Under the pieces are notes generated by a model. It made no database searches and was not told the DNA's origin. It saw only the letters and a program-made list of their open reading frames with translations. Positions 18,774-28,050 of a stretch of DNA of 64,000 nucleotides are shown in pieces. The translations under genes were made by a program, and so were the position numbers. Each line of letters begins with the position of its first letter. The stretch's first letter is position 1. The stretch covers positions 1 through 64,000 of the forward strand of contig CAYMKI010000001.1 in the NCBI GenBank assembly GCA_964390695.1. Reading direction: 5' to 3'. Source of the stretch: CAWACC01 sp964390695. GTDB lineage: Bacteria; Chlamydiota; Chlamydiia; Chlamydiales; Parachlamydiaceae.

Positions 18774-20450
18774 TCAGGTTGTTTGGCTATAGGCAATAGC
18801 TGTATGCATGTCTGGAAATAGATGTTCCTTACCAACGATGTCCACAATGCCAGAGCTGTGAAAAATACTCTTTTGGCTTGCATTCATATTCGCCAGCAAG
18901 AATGTGATGTTTTTCTTCTTGCATTTCAATGCGAAGAGTTTAATAGCACGCAAGCCGGTTGCATCTATTAAAGGTGTCTTACGCAAGCTGAGGATAAAAT
19001 ATCTGGGCGAGGGATTCAGGCGTAATAACGCTTCATCCAACAGATCCGCCACGCTGTAAAAAAAGGGCCCGTTGATTTCAAACACCGCCACATCCGAAGG
19101 AATATCTTTGTCTAACAAAACGCTGCCCTCGTCCGAAACCGCAGCTTCGTTGTTATTGTCCGCGACTAACTTTCGATAGATTTCCACTGAAGTGTTGTCT
19201 GTCATCGACTTGACAAATACAAGCGCAGCTAAAACAACCCCGACCTGTACGGCCACGGTCAAGTCTATCAACACTGTTAAAAAAAACGTGATCAGCAGGA
19301 TCAGCGCATCACCCCTGGGGCCTTTCAAAATATCCACGAAATGCGGCAGCTCGCTCATGTTCCAAGCTACAAATAATAAGACTCCGGCAAGGGCTGCTAA
19401 AGGGATTTTTCCTGCTAACGGAGCCAAGACCAACATCAATAATAGCAGCGTAACAGCATGTATCATGCCCGCTACTGGTGTTTTAGCTCCCAATTTGATA
19501 TTGGCGGTGGTTCTGGCAATTGCCCCTGTTGCAGGTATGCCCCCAAAAATAATAGATCCTATATTCGCCAACCCTTGGGCGACAAGCTCTATGTTCGATC
19601 TATGCTTATTTCCGGTCATACCATCAGCAACTAAAGCCGACAATAGCGATTCAATTGCTCCCAACAAAGCTATAGTGATGGCATCGGGAAACACTTTTCT
19701 AACCAGCTCATAGTTGAACTGCGGCAAAGAAGGAGAGGGTAAAACTCTAGGTATGTCGCCAAATTTCGACTCAATGGTTTCTATGGGAAAATCAAACCCA
19801 TATGCTATAGCTGTCACTAAAACAATAGCCATGACAGGCCCAGGTGCCCTAGGAAAAATACGGCGCACCATAAAAATAAGCACCAAGGTAGTTAAGGCTA
19901 CTGCCAAAGCCCATCCATTCCAGGTGTGGGCTATTTGGCATAAATACCCGCACTTTTCCAAAAATTTAGGCGGCACGGATTCGGCTTCTAAGCCAAAAAA
20001 GTCTTTGACTTGACTGGTGGCTATGACCAAAGCAATCCCCGTAGTAAACCCCGTCGTAACAGGAAACGGGATAAATTTGAGCAATACCCCAAACCTTGCC
20101 AGTCCCATAAGTACCATTAAAATACCTGCGATCAGAGTGGCCACAGCCAATCCTTCATATCCATGCTTTTGAATCACTGCATACACGATGACCACAAACG
20201 CCCCTGTGGGTCCGCCGATCTGCACTCGACTGCCTCCCAGCAGAGAAATCAAAAAACCGGCCACAATAGCTGTAAACAAGCCTCTCTCAGGCGGTACACC
20301 CGATGCTATCGCAAAGGCTAAAGCCAAAGGCAAGGCTATCACCCCTACACTTAACCCCGCAAATAGATCATGGAAAAAATTTTCTCGAGTGTATCCTTCT
20401 CGAAAACAGATGAAACTTTTGGGAATGAAATCTTTGTAATGGAATGGCAT
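18774..20450 (-). CDS. SulP family anion transporter with STAS domain
   Basis: A 558-residue inner-membrane protein. The N-terminal SulP signature is clear (FFHDLFAGLSVGVIALPLALAFAIASG split over residues about 24-50), followed by many hydrophobic segments. A C-terminal STAS domain at about 430-550 contains FEINGPFFYSVADLL and PLIDATGLRAIKLF. SulP proteins carry sulfate, bicarbonate or dicarboxylates; the substrate cannot be read here. A SulP carrier is typical of environmental chlamydiae. It is convergent with the adenosyltransferase across a 143-bp gap without a clear terminator. Confidence 0.92.
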   Translation of the reverse strand: MPFHYKDFIPKSFICFREGYTRENFFHDLFAGLSVGVIALPLALAFAIASGVPPERGLFTAIVAGFLISLLGGSRVQIGGPTGAFVVIVYAVIQKHGYEGLAVATLIAGILMVLMGLARFGVLLKFIPFPVTTGFTTGIALVIATSQVKDFFGLEAESVPPKFLEKCGYLCQIAHTWNGWALAVALTTLVLIFMVRRIFPRAPGPVMAIVLVTAIAYGFDFPIETIESKFGDIPRVLPSPSLPQFNYELVRKVFPDAITIALLGAIESLLSALVADGMTGNKHRSNIELVAQGLANIGSIIFGGIPATGAIARTTANIKLGAKTPVAGMIHAVTLLLLMLVLAPLAGKIPLAALAGVLLFVAWNMSELPHFVDILKGPRGDALILLITFFLTVLIDLTVAVQVGVVLAALVFVKSMTDNTSVEIYRKLVADNNNEAAVSDEGSVLLDKDIPSDVAVFEINGPFFYSVADLLDEALLRLNPSPRYFILSLRKTPLIDATGLRAIKLFALKCKKKNITFLLANMNASQKSIFHSSGIVDIVGKEHLFPDMHTAIAYSQTT

Positions 20451-20579
20451 AAAAATCCTTAAAACTAGAAAGGGAAGTCATCATTATGCGATATAGCATC
20501 TTAATTTTGCAACTCTCTCTATTACTTGATAAGGCCTAGTAGGAGAATAAAGGTGTTTTCAATTTTGTTCAAACTCCAG

Positions 20580-21410
20580 TTAATTTGCCAAACCTAGAAA
20601 ATCCAAACACGAATCAGAGCCATCCATTTTTTCCGAATAACAAAACACTGAGATAGAACAATTGCCAATATCGGGTTTTTTCTTTCTATCCATTGAATTG
20701 AGGCATTTTTGTACTAAAGTAGTTATCAAGCTTCCATGGGAAACCAAAACAATTTCTTTTCCTGGATTTTGTCTTGATATGCTTTGTATCTTCGTTATAG
20801 CCCTTTTGAGCAAATCGTTATATTTTTCCGCGTTGGGAATATTGGGCAGATGATTCCAAAGATCTTTTAGCTCAGGGTATTTAAGGATAAGCTCTTGCTC
20901 ACTTTGGTCTCCCCATATAGCTATACACTCTTGATACGTTTTCTGCGAAGCTTGTCCCCAACAGATTTCTTTAAGATTGTCACTAATTTGAACTTCAAGA
21001 CAAAGTTCTTTAGCCAAAACTCCGGCCGTATGGGCAGCTCGGATTAAAGGTGAAGAATAGACGGCCGATATCTGCGTCTTTCGCTCTTCTTGTAGTTCCC
21101 GAATCTTTTTAGCAAGTTTCTTCACTTCCTCTTTGCCATTATCTGTCAAATCTTCATCCACTTCACCGCCGCTAAGTTTTTTCTGTATGTTTGATAAAAT
21201 TTCGCCATGGCGTATCACATAAAATCGGGTCTTCGTTTCATTGAATGAAAGAGATTGATCAGTATCCCATGAGAATTTCATTAAATCGGGATTCACGGTA
21301 GATGTAAGGTTTTCTCCAACTGTTGTCTTAAACTTTGGAGATATAGAAAATTTTATATTTTCAATTGAACAACTATCGTTTGGCAGTTGTATAGATAAGT
21401 CATATGCCAT
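20580..21410 (-). CDS. Histidine phosphatase superfamily protein
   Basis: A 276-residue protein. After a 60-residue N-terminal extension, the phosphoglycerate-mutase-like domain starts with RFYVIRHGEILSNIQ (R67-H68, phospho-acceptor His) and SGGEVDEDLTDNGKEEVKKLA. It then shows AVYSSPLIRAAHTAGVLA and the second histidine in VLVSHGSLITTLVQ. These are phosphomonoesterases or mutases; the substrate is unknown. The extension and a likely cytosolic location leave open a housekeeping or an effector role. It is a single gene between sulP and the aro operon. Confidence 0.85.
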   Translation of the reverse strand: MAYDLSIQLPNDSCSIENIKFSISPKFKTTVGENLTSTVNPDLMKFSWDTDQSLSFNETKTRFYVIRHGEILSNIQKKLSGGEVDEDLTDNGKEEVKKLAKKIRELQEERKTQISAVYSSPLIRAAHTAGVLAKELCLEVQISDNLKEICWGQASQKTYQECIAIWGDQSEQELILKYPELKDLWNHLPNIPNAEKYNDLLKRAITKIQSISRQNPGKEIVLVSHGSLITTLVQKCLNSMDRKKKPDIGNCSISVFCYSEKMDGSDSCLDFLGLAN

Positions 21411-21545
21411 AAATCTTCCTTTCTTTAATTTGCGGTTATGTCGTTTATTTTTTTAATAAAAAAGCACAAATTTTATAATTTCTTGTTTATAAATTAAACT
21501 ATTTTATTTCAGAATAAAGGTTGAATTTTACCATATATTTTTAGA

Positions 21546-23063
21546 TTAGGTCAAAAAAAACTGATCAAACATCTCTTCGAACTTCACCCGGCATGCATGT
21601 AAATCCAACTCATCATCAAACCACAAGGCAAATTGACCTAAGGCCTGCTCGATAAACATTTCATATCCATAAATAACAGCTAACTGCTTATTTACAGCTG
21701 CCTGCAGCAATTGGGTTTTTTTTGGTTTTGTTTTAATATCCATGACAACAGATTTTTCACATAGATACTTAGGATCGATAGGCAATTCTATCGAGGTGGT
21801 GTTGACAAAGATATCGTACCCTTTATCATAACAAGTAGCCATCTCATGAATTCCGTAATATTCCGCTGCATATGAATTCGCCAAAAGTTTAGCTTTCTCT
21901 ACATCCCTATTTACAATAGTCAACGACGCCCCTCTGCGATATGCCTCATAAGCTATGGCTTTAGCCGCTCCTCCTGCTCCCAAAATAAGCACTCGTTTGT
22001 TCTTCACCTTTACCTTTCGCTCAATAGCATTCAAGGCGCCCATTCCATCCGTATTATATCCCTTCACCTTTCCATTTTTGAAAACAAGGGTATTGACCGC
22101 CCCTATGTCTTTTGCCACATGATCAATGCCATCCATAAAAGGCACTATAGCTTCCTTGAGCGGCATGGTGACACTTAACCCACAAACTAAGTTTTTTTTC
22201 GCATATTCCAAATAAGATTCAAGCTCAGGAGGTTCTACTCGCATTTTCACATATACAGCATCGATGCCCTGAGATCTAAGTATTCGGGTATGGGTGAGAT
22301 CGCTCACACTCATTGTTATAGGGGACCCAATCAATCCATAAAGCTTGCTGGAAAGAGATAAACTCGGATAATGATAATGCTCTCGTAGCATATCTACATT
22401 AAGCTGTCCCGGTGCCGACCCCAAATGATCGCCTAAAGAAGCATAGGTGAAAGGATTATCATGCAAAGGACCTATAATCCTGCTGACCTGACCGGCTTCT
22501 CCCATGCAAACAGCCAACAACCTAGACATTGATTTACTAATCGGCCCCTGCACATATTTTGATAAAATATCCCTTTTAGATATCGCCCAAGAAAGAAATT
22601 TTAAGGTATCTACCATCGAAGCAGGCATTACCGCTAACTTGTATATAGCAGCGGGTATTTTGACCATATTCTCATATATAGAATCTAAATCGACAGGAAT
22701 TTCCTTAAAATTATGATAGGATAAAATGACCTGGATAGCGGGATAATCTTTTTGCATCTGAAGAATCCATTCCTCAGGTATATCCACTTCAAAATCGATA
22801 TATTCTGGATTCAAAGCAGCCAATTGCCGCAAAAGGCTTTGACGTTCCCTCTCTGACCCGCGAAATGCACCTCCATGCTGGGGGCTGCGTAGGGTAAATA
22901 TCAGCGGCTTTGCATATTCACTTTTCAAGGATTCTAAAAAAGGCAAGTCTATGCGATCCCATAGATCCAACCGCAATTCCAGCAAATCCACCTGGTCTTG
23001 GACTAAGTCGATCTGTTTGCGGACCTCGAATATATCCGGACCTTTAATGACAGCACAAATCAT
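21546..23063 (-). CDS. aroDE: Bifunctional 3-dehydroquinate dehydratase / shikimate dehydrogenase
   Basis: A 505-residue fusion. The N-terminal part (about 1-220) is type I dehydroquinase (VDLLELRLDLWD, PLIFTLRSPQHGG, ILSYHNFKEIP with the conserved His, and KLAVMPASM with the Schiff-base Lys). The C-terminal part is shikimate dehydrogenase (YGLIGSPITMSVSDLTH, GLSVTMPLKEAIVPFMD, GAVNTLVFKNGKVKGYNTDG, LILGAGGAAKAIAYEA for NADPH). Chlamydiae carry this same fusion. It is the last gene of the aro operon, and its start overlaps aroB by 20 bp, implying translational coupling. The fusion carries out steps 3 and 4 of the shikimate pathway. Confidence 0.95.
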   Translation of the reverse strand: MICAVIKGPDIFEVRKQIDLVQDQVDLLELRLDLWDRIDLPFLESLKSEYAKPLIFTLRSPQHGGAFRGSERERQSLLRQLAALNPEYIDFEVDIPEEWILQMQKDYPAIQVILSYHNFKEIPVDLDSIYENMVKIPAAIYKLAVMPASMVDTLKFLSWAISKRDILSKYVQGPISKSMSRLLAVCMGEAGQVSRIIGPLHDNPFTYASLGDHLGSAPGQLNVDMLREHYHYPSLSLSSKLYGLIGSPITMSVSDLTHTRILRSQGIDAVYVKMRVEPPELESYLEYAKKNLVCGLSVTMPLKEAIVPFMDGIDHVAKDIGAVNTLVFKNGKVKGYNTDGMGALNAIERKVKVKNKRVLILGAGGAAKAIAYEAYRRGASLTIVNRDVEKAKLLANSYAAEYYGIHEMATCYDKGYDIFVNTTSIELPIDPKYLCEKSVVMDIKTKPKKTQLLQAAVNKQLAVIYGYEMFIEQALGQFALWFDDELDLHACRVKFEEMFDQFFLT

Positions 23064-24165
23064 ATAACATCCATTCTATGGCTTCATCTATCACCTTTTC
23101 CTGCACAGGCGCACAATAGCAGCCGTCAAAACATTCCGTTTTGCCAATCTCTTGAATGATGACAAAGCGGGGTTGTCCGCACAAGGATTTTTTATCCATA
23201 GCCATGGCTTTTTTAATTGCACCTGCAGTGATGCCCGCAGGCAACCGCAGAGGCATCCGGTATTTGCTAATGATGGCAAGGAGGCGTTCAAATGCTTCCG
23301 CTTTAAGCTTCCCCTGAAGCATGGAAATATAAGATTCCACAGCAAGGCCTATAGCGACAGCTTCGCCGTGGGATAGGGTATACTCTGAGCTCTTTTCCAA
23401 AGCATGGCCTATCGTATGTCCAAAATTCAACAAATTGCGCATGCCTGCATCATGTTCGTCCTGCATGACAATCTGCATTTTAATTTCACAGCTTTTGTGA
23501 ATGGCCGGAACAATCTGGGAAGTCTCAAGGGAGCATAATGGGTCGCAATGCTCAAACATAAAATCAAAATAGGCTCTATCTGCAATCAAAGCGTGCTTGA
23601 TCATCTCAGACCAGCCGTTGCGTATTTCGGAGGAGGGCAAAGACCTTAAAAAAGCAATATCTATGATCACTTTTCGGGGTTGATATACAGTACCGATCAA
23701 GTTTTTTCCGTATAACGTATTCACGCCGTTTTTTCCGCCGAGACTGGCATCTACCATTCCCAGCAAAGTCGTAGGCATCATAATCAACGGTACACCCCGT
23801 CCATAAGTGGCTGCTATATATCCGGCCAGATCTAAGACCACCCCGCCTCCTAAGGCTAACACCGCAATATCGCGCCCTAAGCCTTTTTGCAGCATAGCAT
23901 CTTCAATAGCGGCTTTATTTTCCCTGGTTTTATTCTGTTCTCCGGGAGGAAATGTAAAAACGAAGGATTCGAATCCTGCATGGCATAAAGCAAATTCTAT
24001 GTTCTTTGCATACAAATTAGCCACTGACTCATCCGTAATAATGGCTATTTTTTTACCATAAGGACTGAGAGCAGAATGAAGATGAGCCTGATCCCCCCAA
24101 AAACCTTCATAGAATAGGATCTGGTATTCATGCTGTTTTGCCTCTAGCTTTACCTCAAGCCTCAT
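23044..24165 (-). CDS. aroB: 3-dehydroquinate synthase
   Basis: A 373-residue enzyme making 3-dehydroquinate from DAHP with NAD. Signatures: ALGGGVVLDLAGYIAATYGRG (NAD site), PTTLLGMVDASLGGKNGVN, NLIGTVYQP, and RNLLNFGHTIGHALEKSSEYTLSHGEAVAIG with the metal-binding histidines. Its ATG overlaps the aroC stop by 4 bp. It is of typical length. No DAHP synthase gene is visible in this window, as in Chlamydia where that step is supplied elsewhere in the genome. Confidence 0.95.
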   Translation of the reverse strand: MRLEVKLEAKQHEYQILFYEGFWGDQAHLHSALSPYGKKIAIITDESVANLYAKNIEFALCHAGFESFVFTFPPGEQNKTRENKAAIEDAMLQKGLGRDIAVLALGGGVVLDLAGYIAATYGRGVPLIMMPTTLLGMVDASLGGKNGVNTLYGKNLIGTVYQPRKVIIDIAFLRSLPSSEIRNGWSEMIKHALIADRAYFDFMFEHCDPLCSLETSQIVPAIHKSCEIKMQIVMQDEHDAGMRNLLNFGHTIGHALEKSSEYTLSHGEAVAIGLAVESYISMLQGKLKAEAFERLLAIISKYRMPLRLPAGITAGAIKKAMAMDKKSLCGQPRFVIIQEIGKTECFDGCYCAPVQEKVIDEAIEWMLYDLCCH

Positions 24166-25253
24166 ATTCGCACCGTCCTATTGGCAAGTAACGCATCCAC
24201 TAACACCAAGGCGACCATAGCCTCCACCACTGGCACAGCTCGAATTGCTACACATGGGTCATGCCGAGATCCCTCTGAAAGCTTAAAAGCCGCACTATTG
24301 CCTTCGATATCCACTGTGCTTTGCTCTAATCTGATACTAGATGTAGGCTTAAAAGCTACACGTCCGATCAAAGGCATGCCCGTGGTAATACCGCCCAAGA
24401 CGCCTCCCGCATGGTTGGTGGCGGTCTGAATACGGCCATCGACTTTCACAAAAGCATCATTATGCTCGGATCCGCGCATGCTGACACAAGCAAATCCTGA
24501 TCCTATCTCAAAACCCTTGGAAGCCGGTATACTCATCATGGCATTGGCCAATGCCGCTTCGATCTTTTGATAGACAGGATCTCCCCATCCCACAGGTATT
24601 GCAGTGGTCACAAATTCGACAATTCCACCGTATGAATCGCCGGAAGCCTTAGCCGATTCAATCAAAGACTGTATAGCTAACGACTTATCTGCGTCGGGAC
24701 AAAACACTGGGCTTGCTAAAGTTCTGTGTCTAATTTCATGGAAATTATCAGGAAGGGTTCCCACGGTAGTATCATACACCTGTTTTACATATGCCACTAC
24801 CTCGACACCGTGAAGAGACAACAGCTTCTTTGCTACAGCACCTGCAGCGACCCGAGAAGCTGTTTCTCGAGCTGATGACCTTCCGCCGCCTTTGTAATCG
24901 CAGATTCCATATTTTTCAAGATAAGTGAAATTGGCATGACCTGGCCTTAGCAAATGTTTCATGGCTTCATATTTGCTGGAGTCTGCATCCTGATTGCGAA
25001 TCAGAATAGAAATCGGAGCCCCAGTAGTTTTGCCTTCAAATACCCCGGACAAAATCTCTGCTCGGTCTGTTTCGGCACGTGGTGTAGTATAGGCATTCCT
25101 GCCGGGAGCTCGATAAGCCAAAGCTTTCTGGATATCTTCATGAGATATTTCCAAGTCAGCCGGACAGCCGTCGATCACCACTCCGATAGCCGGTCCATGG
25201 GACTCACCCCAGGTGGTTACTTTAAATAGATTTCCAAATGCATTGCTAGCCAT
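24162..25253 (-). CDS. aroC: Chorismate synthase
   Basis: A 363-residue flavin-dependent enzyme converting EPSP to chorismate. Signatures include FKVTTWGESHGPAIGVVIDG at the N-terminus, RPGHANFTYLEKYG, GGGRSSARETASRVAAGAVA, and HDPCVAIRAVPVVEAMVAL at the C-terminus. Its start overlaps aroK by 8 bp and its end overlaps aroB by 4 bp. It is the seventh step of the pathway though the third aro gene in the operon. Length is normal and no key residue looks lost. Confidence 0.96.
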   Translation of the reverse strand: MASNAFGNLFKVTTWGESHGPAIGVVIDGCPADLEISHEDIQKALAYRAPGRNAYTTPRAETDRAEILSGVFEGKTTGAPISILIRNQDADSSKYEAMKHLLRPGHANFTYLEKYGICDYKGGGRSSARETASRVAAGAVAKKLLSLHGVEVVAYVKQVYDTTVGTLPDNFHEIRHRTLASPVFCPDADKSLAIQSLIESAKASGDSYGGIVEFVTTAIPVGWGDPVYQKIEAALANAMMSIPASKGFEIGSGFACVSMRGSEHNDAFVKVDGRIQTATNHAGGVLGGITTGMPLIGRVAFKPTSSIRLEQSTVDIEGNSAAFKLSEGSRHDPCVAIRAVPVVEAMVALVLVDALLANRTVRI

Positions 25254-25767
25254 CCATCCTCCTTCTGATCAACTCCACCACTTCAGCTGCGGTAAAATGA
25301 GCGGTTTCGATAACGTGAGTAGCTACGGACTCATAATCCTCTGTCCTTTGTGCGGCTATGCGATAAAATTCCTCTTCAGGATTACGTTTGTCAAGATATG
25401 CAGGGACACCCCTCGCAGCTATTCTTTTCCATACTATCCGAGGGTCTGACTGGAGGTAAATGATCTGTCCCAAGCTTTTGACATACTCACGACTTTCTAT
25501 ATTCATCAAACTGCCTCCTCCCAAAGAAATGACGGATCTTTTTTCTCCAGGTAGTGTTTTAATTTGCTCCGCTTCCCATTGGCGAAATAGGCATTCTCCC
25601 TCTCGAAGAAAAATCTCTCGACAAGTCATCCTTATCCCCGTTTGATGAAAGTAGGCTGATTCAATTAAACAGTCGACATCTATGAAATCGACTGGGTAGG
25701 ACTTCGACAACAGCTTCCCTACGGTCGTTTTTCCACACTTGGGCAAACCGCAAAGCACTATATTCAT
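25246..25767 (-). CDS. aroK: Shikimate kinase
   Basis: A 173-residue P-loop kinase. Walker A is GLPKCGKTTVGKLL, the shikimate-binding Asp lies in DFIDVDCLIE, and SLGGGSLMN is the conserved Gly-Gly-Gly loop. The lid/Arg region is RIAARGVPAYLD. It phosphorylates shikimate. ATG at 25767 overlaps the aroA stop by 4 bp. Chlamydia names this gene aroL; aroK and aroL cannot be told apart here by sequence. Confidence 0.93.
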   Translation of the reverse strand: MNIVLCGLPKCGKTTVGKLLSKSYPVDFIDVDCLIESAYFHQTGIRMTCREIFLREGECLFRQWEAEQIKTLPGEKRSVISLGGGSLMNIESREYVKSLGQIIYLQSDPRIVWKRIAARGVPAYLDKRNPEEEFYRIAAQRTEDYESVATHVIETAHFTAAEVVELIRRRMDG

Positions 25768-27050
25768 GGTTCCTCTTTAAGATAAGCTCCTAGACGTCTA
25801 AAGTCCTCTAGAAAGGCTGGATACGTTTTGGAGATGCATTCCACATCCGCTACGCAAGTGGTTCCGGATGCTGCCATGCCGGCTACGCTCAAAGCCATGG
25901 CTATGCGATGATCCTGATTAGAGCTGACCTCAGCTCCCTTCAACTTAGACGATGAAATCCATAGTCCATCCTCTCTCTCAGAAATATACGCTCCCATTTT
26001 TTGCAATTCTTTCGCTACGCAGTGGATACGATCGCTCTCCTTATGCTTAGCCACAGCAGCATTGGTGATTAACGTTTCGCCTTCTGCAAAACAAGCCACT
26101 ACAGACAAAATTGGAAGGGCATCAATACAATCATTAATATCGATAGACATACCCCTCAGCCGCCCACTTTTCATTACATGCAAACACTGATTTGTTTCAT
26201 CTACCTCGATATTAGCTCCCATGCGGCGAAATATGTCTATAATTTTTTTATCCCCTTGCGGATCTGATAGAGTGACATTATGCAGGGTAACTTCAGATTG
26301 CGTAATGATTGCTGCAGCCAGAGGAAATGCCAATGTGCTGAGGTCTCCGGGCACGCGATAACAAAATCCGTCATATCTTGCGTTCCCATGCATCACATAA
26401 TTTTCATAATTAGTGTGGGCATACCCAATTTCCAACCGTTGAAGCCAATGCAACGTCATGTCCACCCAAGGCTTTTCTCCAGGATTCTCTACACATAGTT
26501 CGATAGGGCCTGAAGCAAAAGCTCCGGCTATTAACAAAGCAGAGACGGGTTGAGAGTCTTCACCGTTTAAATGTGCCTTGCCCGGCTGAATCGGGCCGCG
26601 CACGATCAGAGGAGCCCCTCCATCGCCTCTTAATGTCTGTACAGACACACCCAGCTGCTCTAAAGCGCCGATGATGGGCTTCATTGGTCGACGATACTTG
26701 ATGGAATGATCCCCGGTAATGACCACCGGCATGGATCCCAAAGCTCCAATTGCGCTGCAAAACCGCAGGACTATCCCTGAATTTCCCGCATGGATGATGT
26801 CTTCGGCACAGTGCACTTTTCCGGCTATGCCTCGGATGTGCAGCTTCTTTGGAGAGACCTCTACAGAGGCTCCCAAAATCCTAGCAGCCGAAATCATGGC
26901 AAAGATATCTGGCGAGGGCAGATAATCTTCTATACAGCTACGGCCATGAGCCAAAGCTGCAAATAGGACAGCCCTCAAACTCTGCGATTTCGAAGGAGGC
27001 AGGCTGAGGCCGCCCGATATTTTCGATGCGCTAACTATATATTTGCTCAT
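25764..27050 (-). CDS. aroA: EPSP synthase (3-phosphoshikimate 1-carboxyvinyltransferase)
   Basis: A 428-residue enzyme joining PEP to shikimate-3-phosphate. It shows GGLSLPPSKSQSLRAVLFAA at the N-terminus, HAGNSGIVLRF (LxAGNSGT-type motif with Val in place of Thr), ITGDHSIKYRRPMKPIIGAL, and DHRIAMALSVAGMA. Its first codon overlaps the upstream BrkB-family gene by 4 bp. It belongs to the translationally coupled shikimate operon. Confidence 0.95.
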   Translation of the reverse strand: MSKYIVSASKISGGLSLPPSKSQSLRAVLFAALAHGRSCIEDYLPSPDIFAMISAARILGASVEVSPKKLHIRGIAGKVHCAEDIIHAGNSGIVLRFCSAIGALGSMPVVITGDHSIKYRRPMKPIIGALEQLGVSVQTLRGDGGAPLIVRGPIQPGKAHLNGEDSQPVSALLIAGAFASGPIELCVENPGEKPWVDMTLHWLQRLEIGYAHTNYENYVMHGNARYDGFCYRVPGDLSTLAFPLAAAIITQSEVTLHNVTLSDPQGDKKIIDIFRRMGANIEVDETNQCLHVMKSGRLRGMSIDINDCIDALPILSVVACFAEGETLITNAAVAKHKESDRIHCVAKELQKMGAYISEREDGLWISSSKLKGAEVSSNQDHRIAMALSVAGMAASGTTCVADVECISKTYPAFLEDFRRLGAYLKEEP

Positions 27051-27886
27051 GCGACCTCTTGCTTCCTTGCCTCCAGTTGATGTATCAGCTCTGCACCTGC
27101 CAGCACGATAGACCAGCTCCAGTTAACCCATACTAAAAATAAGGGCAGCGCTGCAAAGCTTCCATAGACCGCACCATAACTGGCAACACCTATTTGAAAA
27201 TACAAGTAGATCCACTCTAGACATTGATATGCCGAGCCGGCAACGATCCCTCCTAACAGAGTATTTAGCCATGAAATTTTGACATTGATGAAATATTTAT
27301 AGATCAGGGTAAATAACAACCCATTAACCACAAAAGGAAATGATTTTAAGAGCTGCTTCAGATAAGGACTTAAAAAATCCACCCAGGCGTATTCTTGCGA
27401 AACTAAATTCAACTGAACCATCGTCATGACCGCTAAACTGCTGGATATGATGAAAAACAGCGAACCCAAGATGAGCATGAAAAAATATTCCATATATTGA
27501 CGGAAATATGACTTACTCGATTGTGTCTTAAAAATCGCGTTAAAGGCATATTCAATATTTCCAAATAACTGCAAGGAAGTCCAAAGAAAACCAATCAAGC
27601 CCAGCAATGCCAACCATCCGCCATGGACTTGATCCAACATAGAATACGCAAATGAAATGATTTGATGGGCCATTTCAGGCTGGTCCAGCAAACGGACTTT
27701 TAACTCCGCTTCCAGATACTGTTCTAGCCCAATACCCTTGGCTATTCCGAGGGCCATTGATAAAATGGGAACTATCGACAATAAGGTGTAGAACGTCAAA
27801 GAGGACGATTTATAGCCGCATTCATCCGAAATAAAACCTTTGACTGTCTCAGTAACTGTACTAAATACGTGGAAAATCTTCATCAT
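27047..27886 (-). CDS. YihY/BrkB family inner-membrane protein
   Basis: A 279-residue protein with about six membrane segments and the family features DECGYKSSSLTFYTLLSIVPILSM split across residues 20-45, FLWTSLQLFGNIEYAFNAIF, and a C-terminal VYGSFAALPLFLVWVNWSWSIVLAGAEL. The family was once labelled ribonuclease BN or serum-resistance protein; its true role is unsettled, with transport or envelope functions proposed. It overlaps aroA by 4 bp and so heads the aro operon. That linkage to aromatic synthesis is unexplained. Confidence 0.88.
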   Translation of the reverse strand: MMKIFHVFSTVTETVKGFISDECGYKSSSLTFYTLLSIVPILSMALGIAKGIGLEQYLEAELKVRLLDQPEMAHQIISFAYSMLDQVHGGWLALLGLIGFLWTSLQLFGNIEYAFNAIFKTQSSKSYFRQYMEYFFMLILGSLFFIISSSLAVMTMVQLNLVSQEYAWVDFLSPYLKQLLKSFPFVVNGLLFTLIYKYFINVKISWLNTLLGGIVAGSAYQCLEWIYLYFQIGVASYGAVYGSFAALPLFLVWVNWSWSIVLAGAELIHQLEARKQEVA

Positions 27887-28050
27887 CTACACTCAGCTCT
27901 TTATCAGCAGCTCCTGCTATATACACTTATACCGTTGGTCGCGCTGCCCTTTCGGGGCTGCATCTCCAGAGCTACCCTCTTTGGCCTATTCTAGGGCTCT
28001 TGATTATATTAGCGGGGACTGCTGGCTCTATGTCAAAGAATTATCAAACC

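Noticed and set aside
19192..19713. Plus-strand 173-codon gene
   Set aside because: Shadow of the SulP transporter's membrane region on the other strand.
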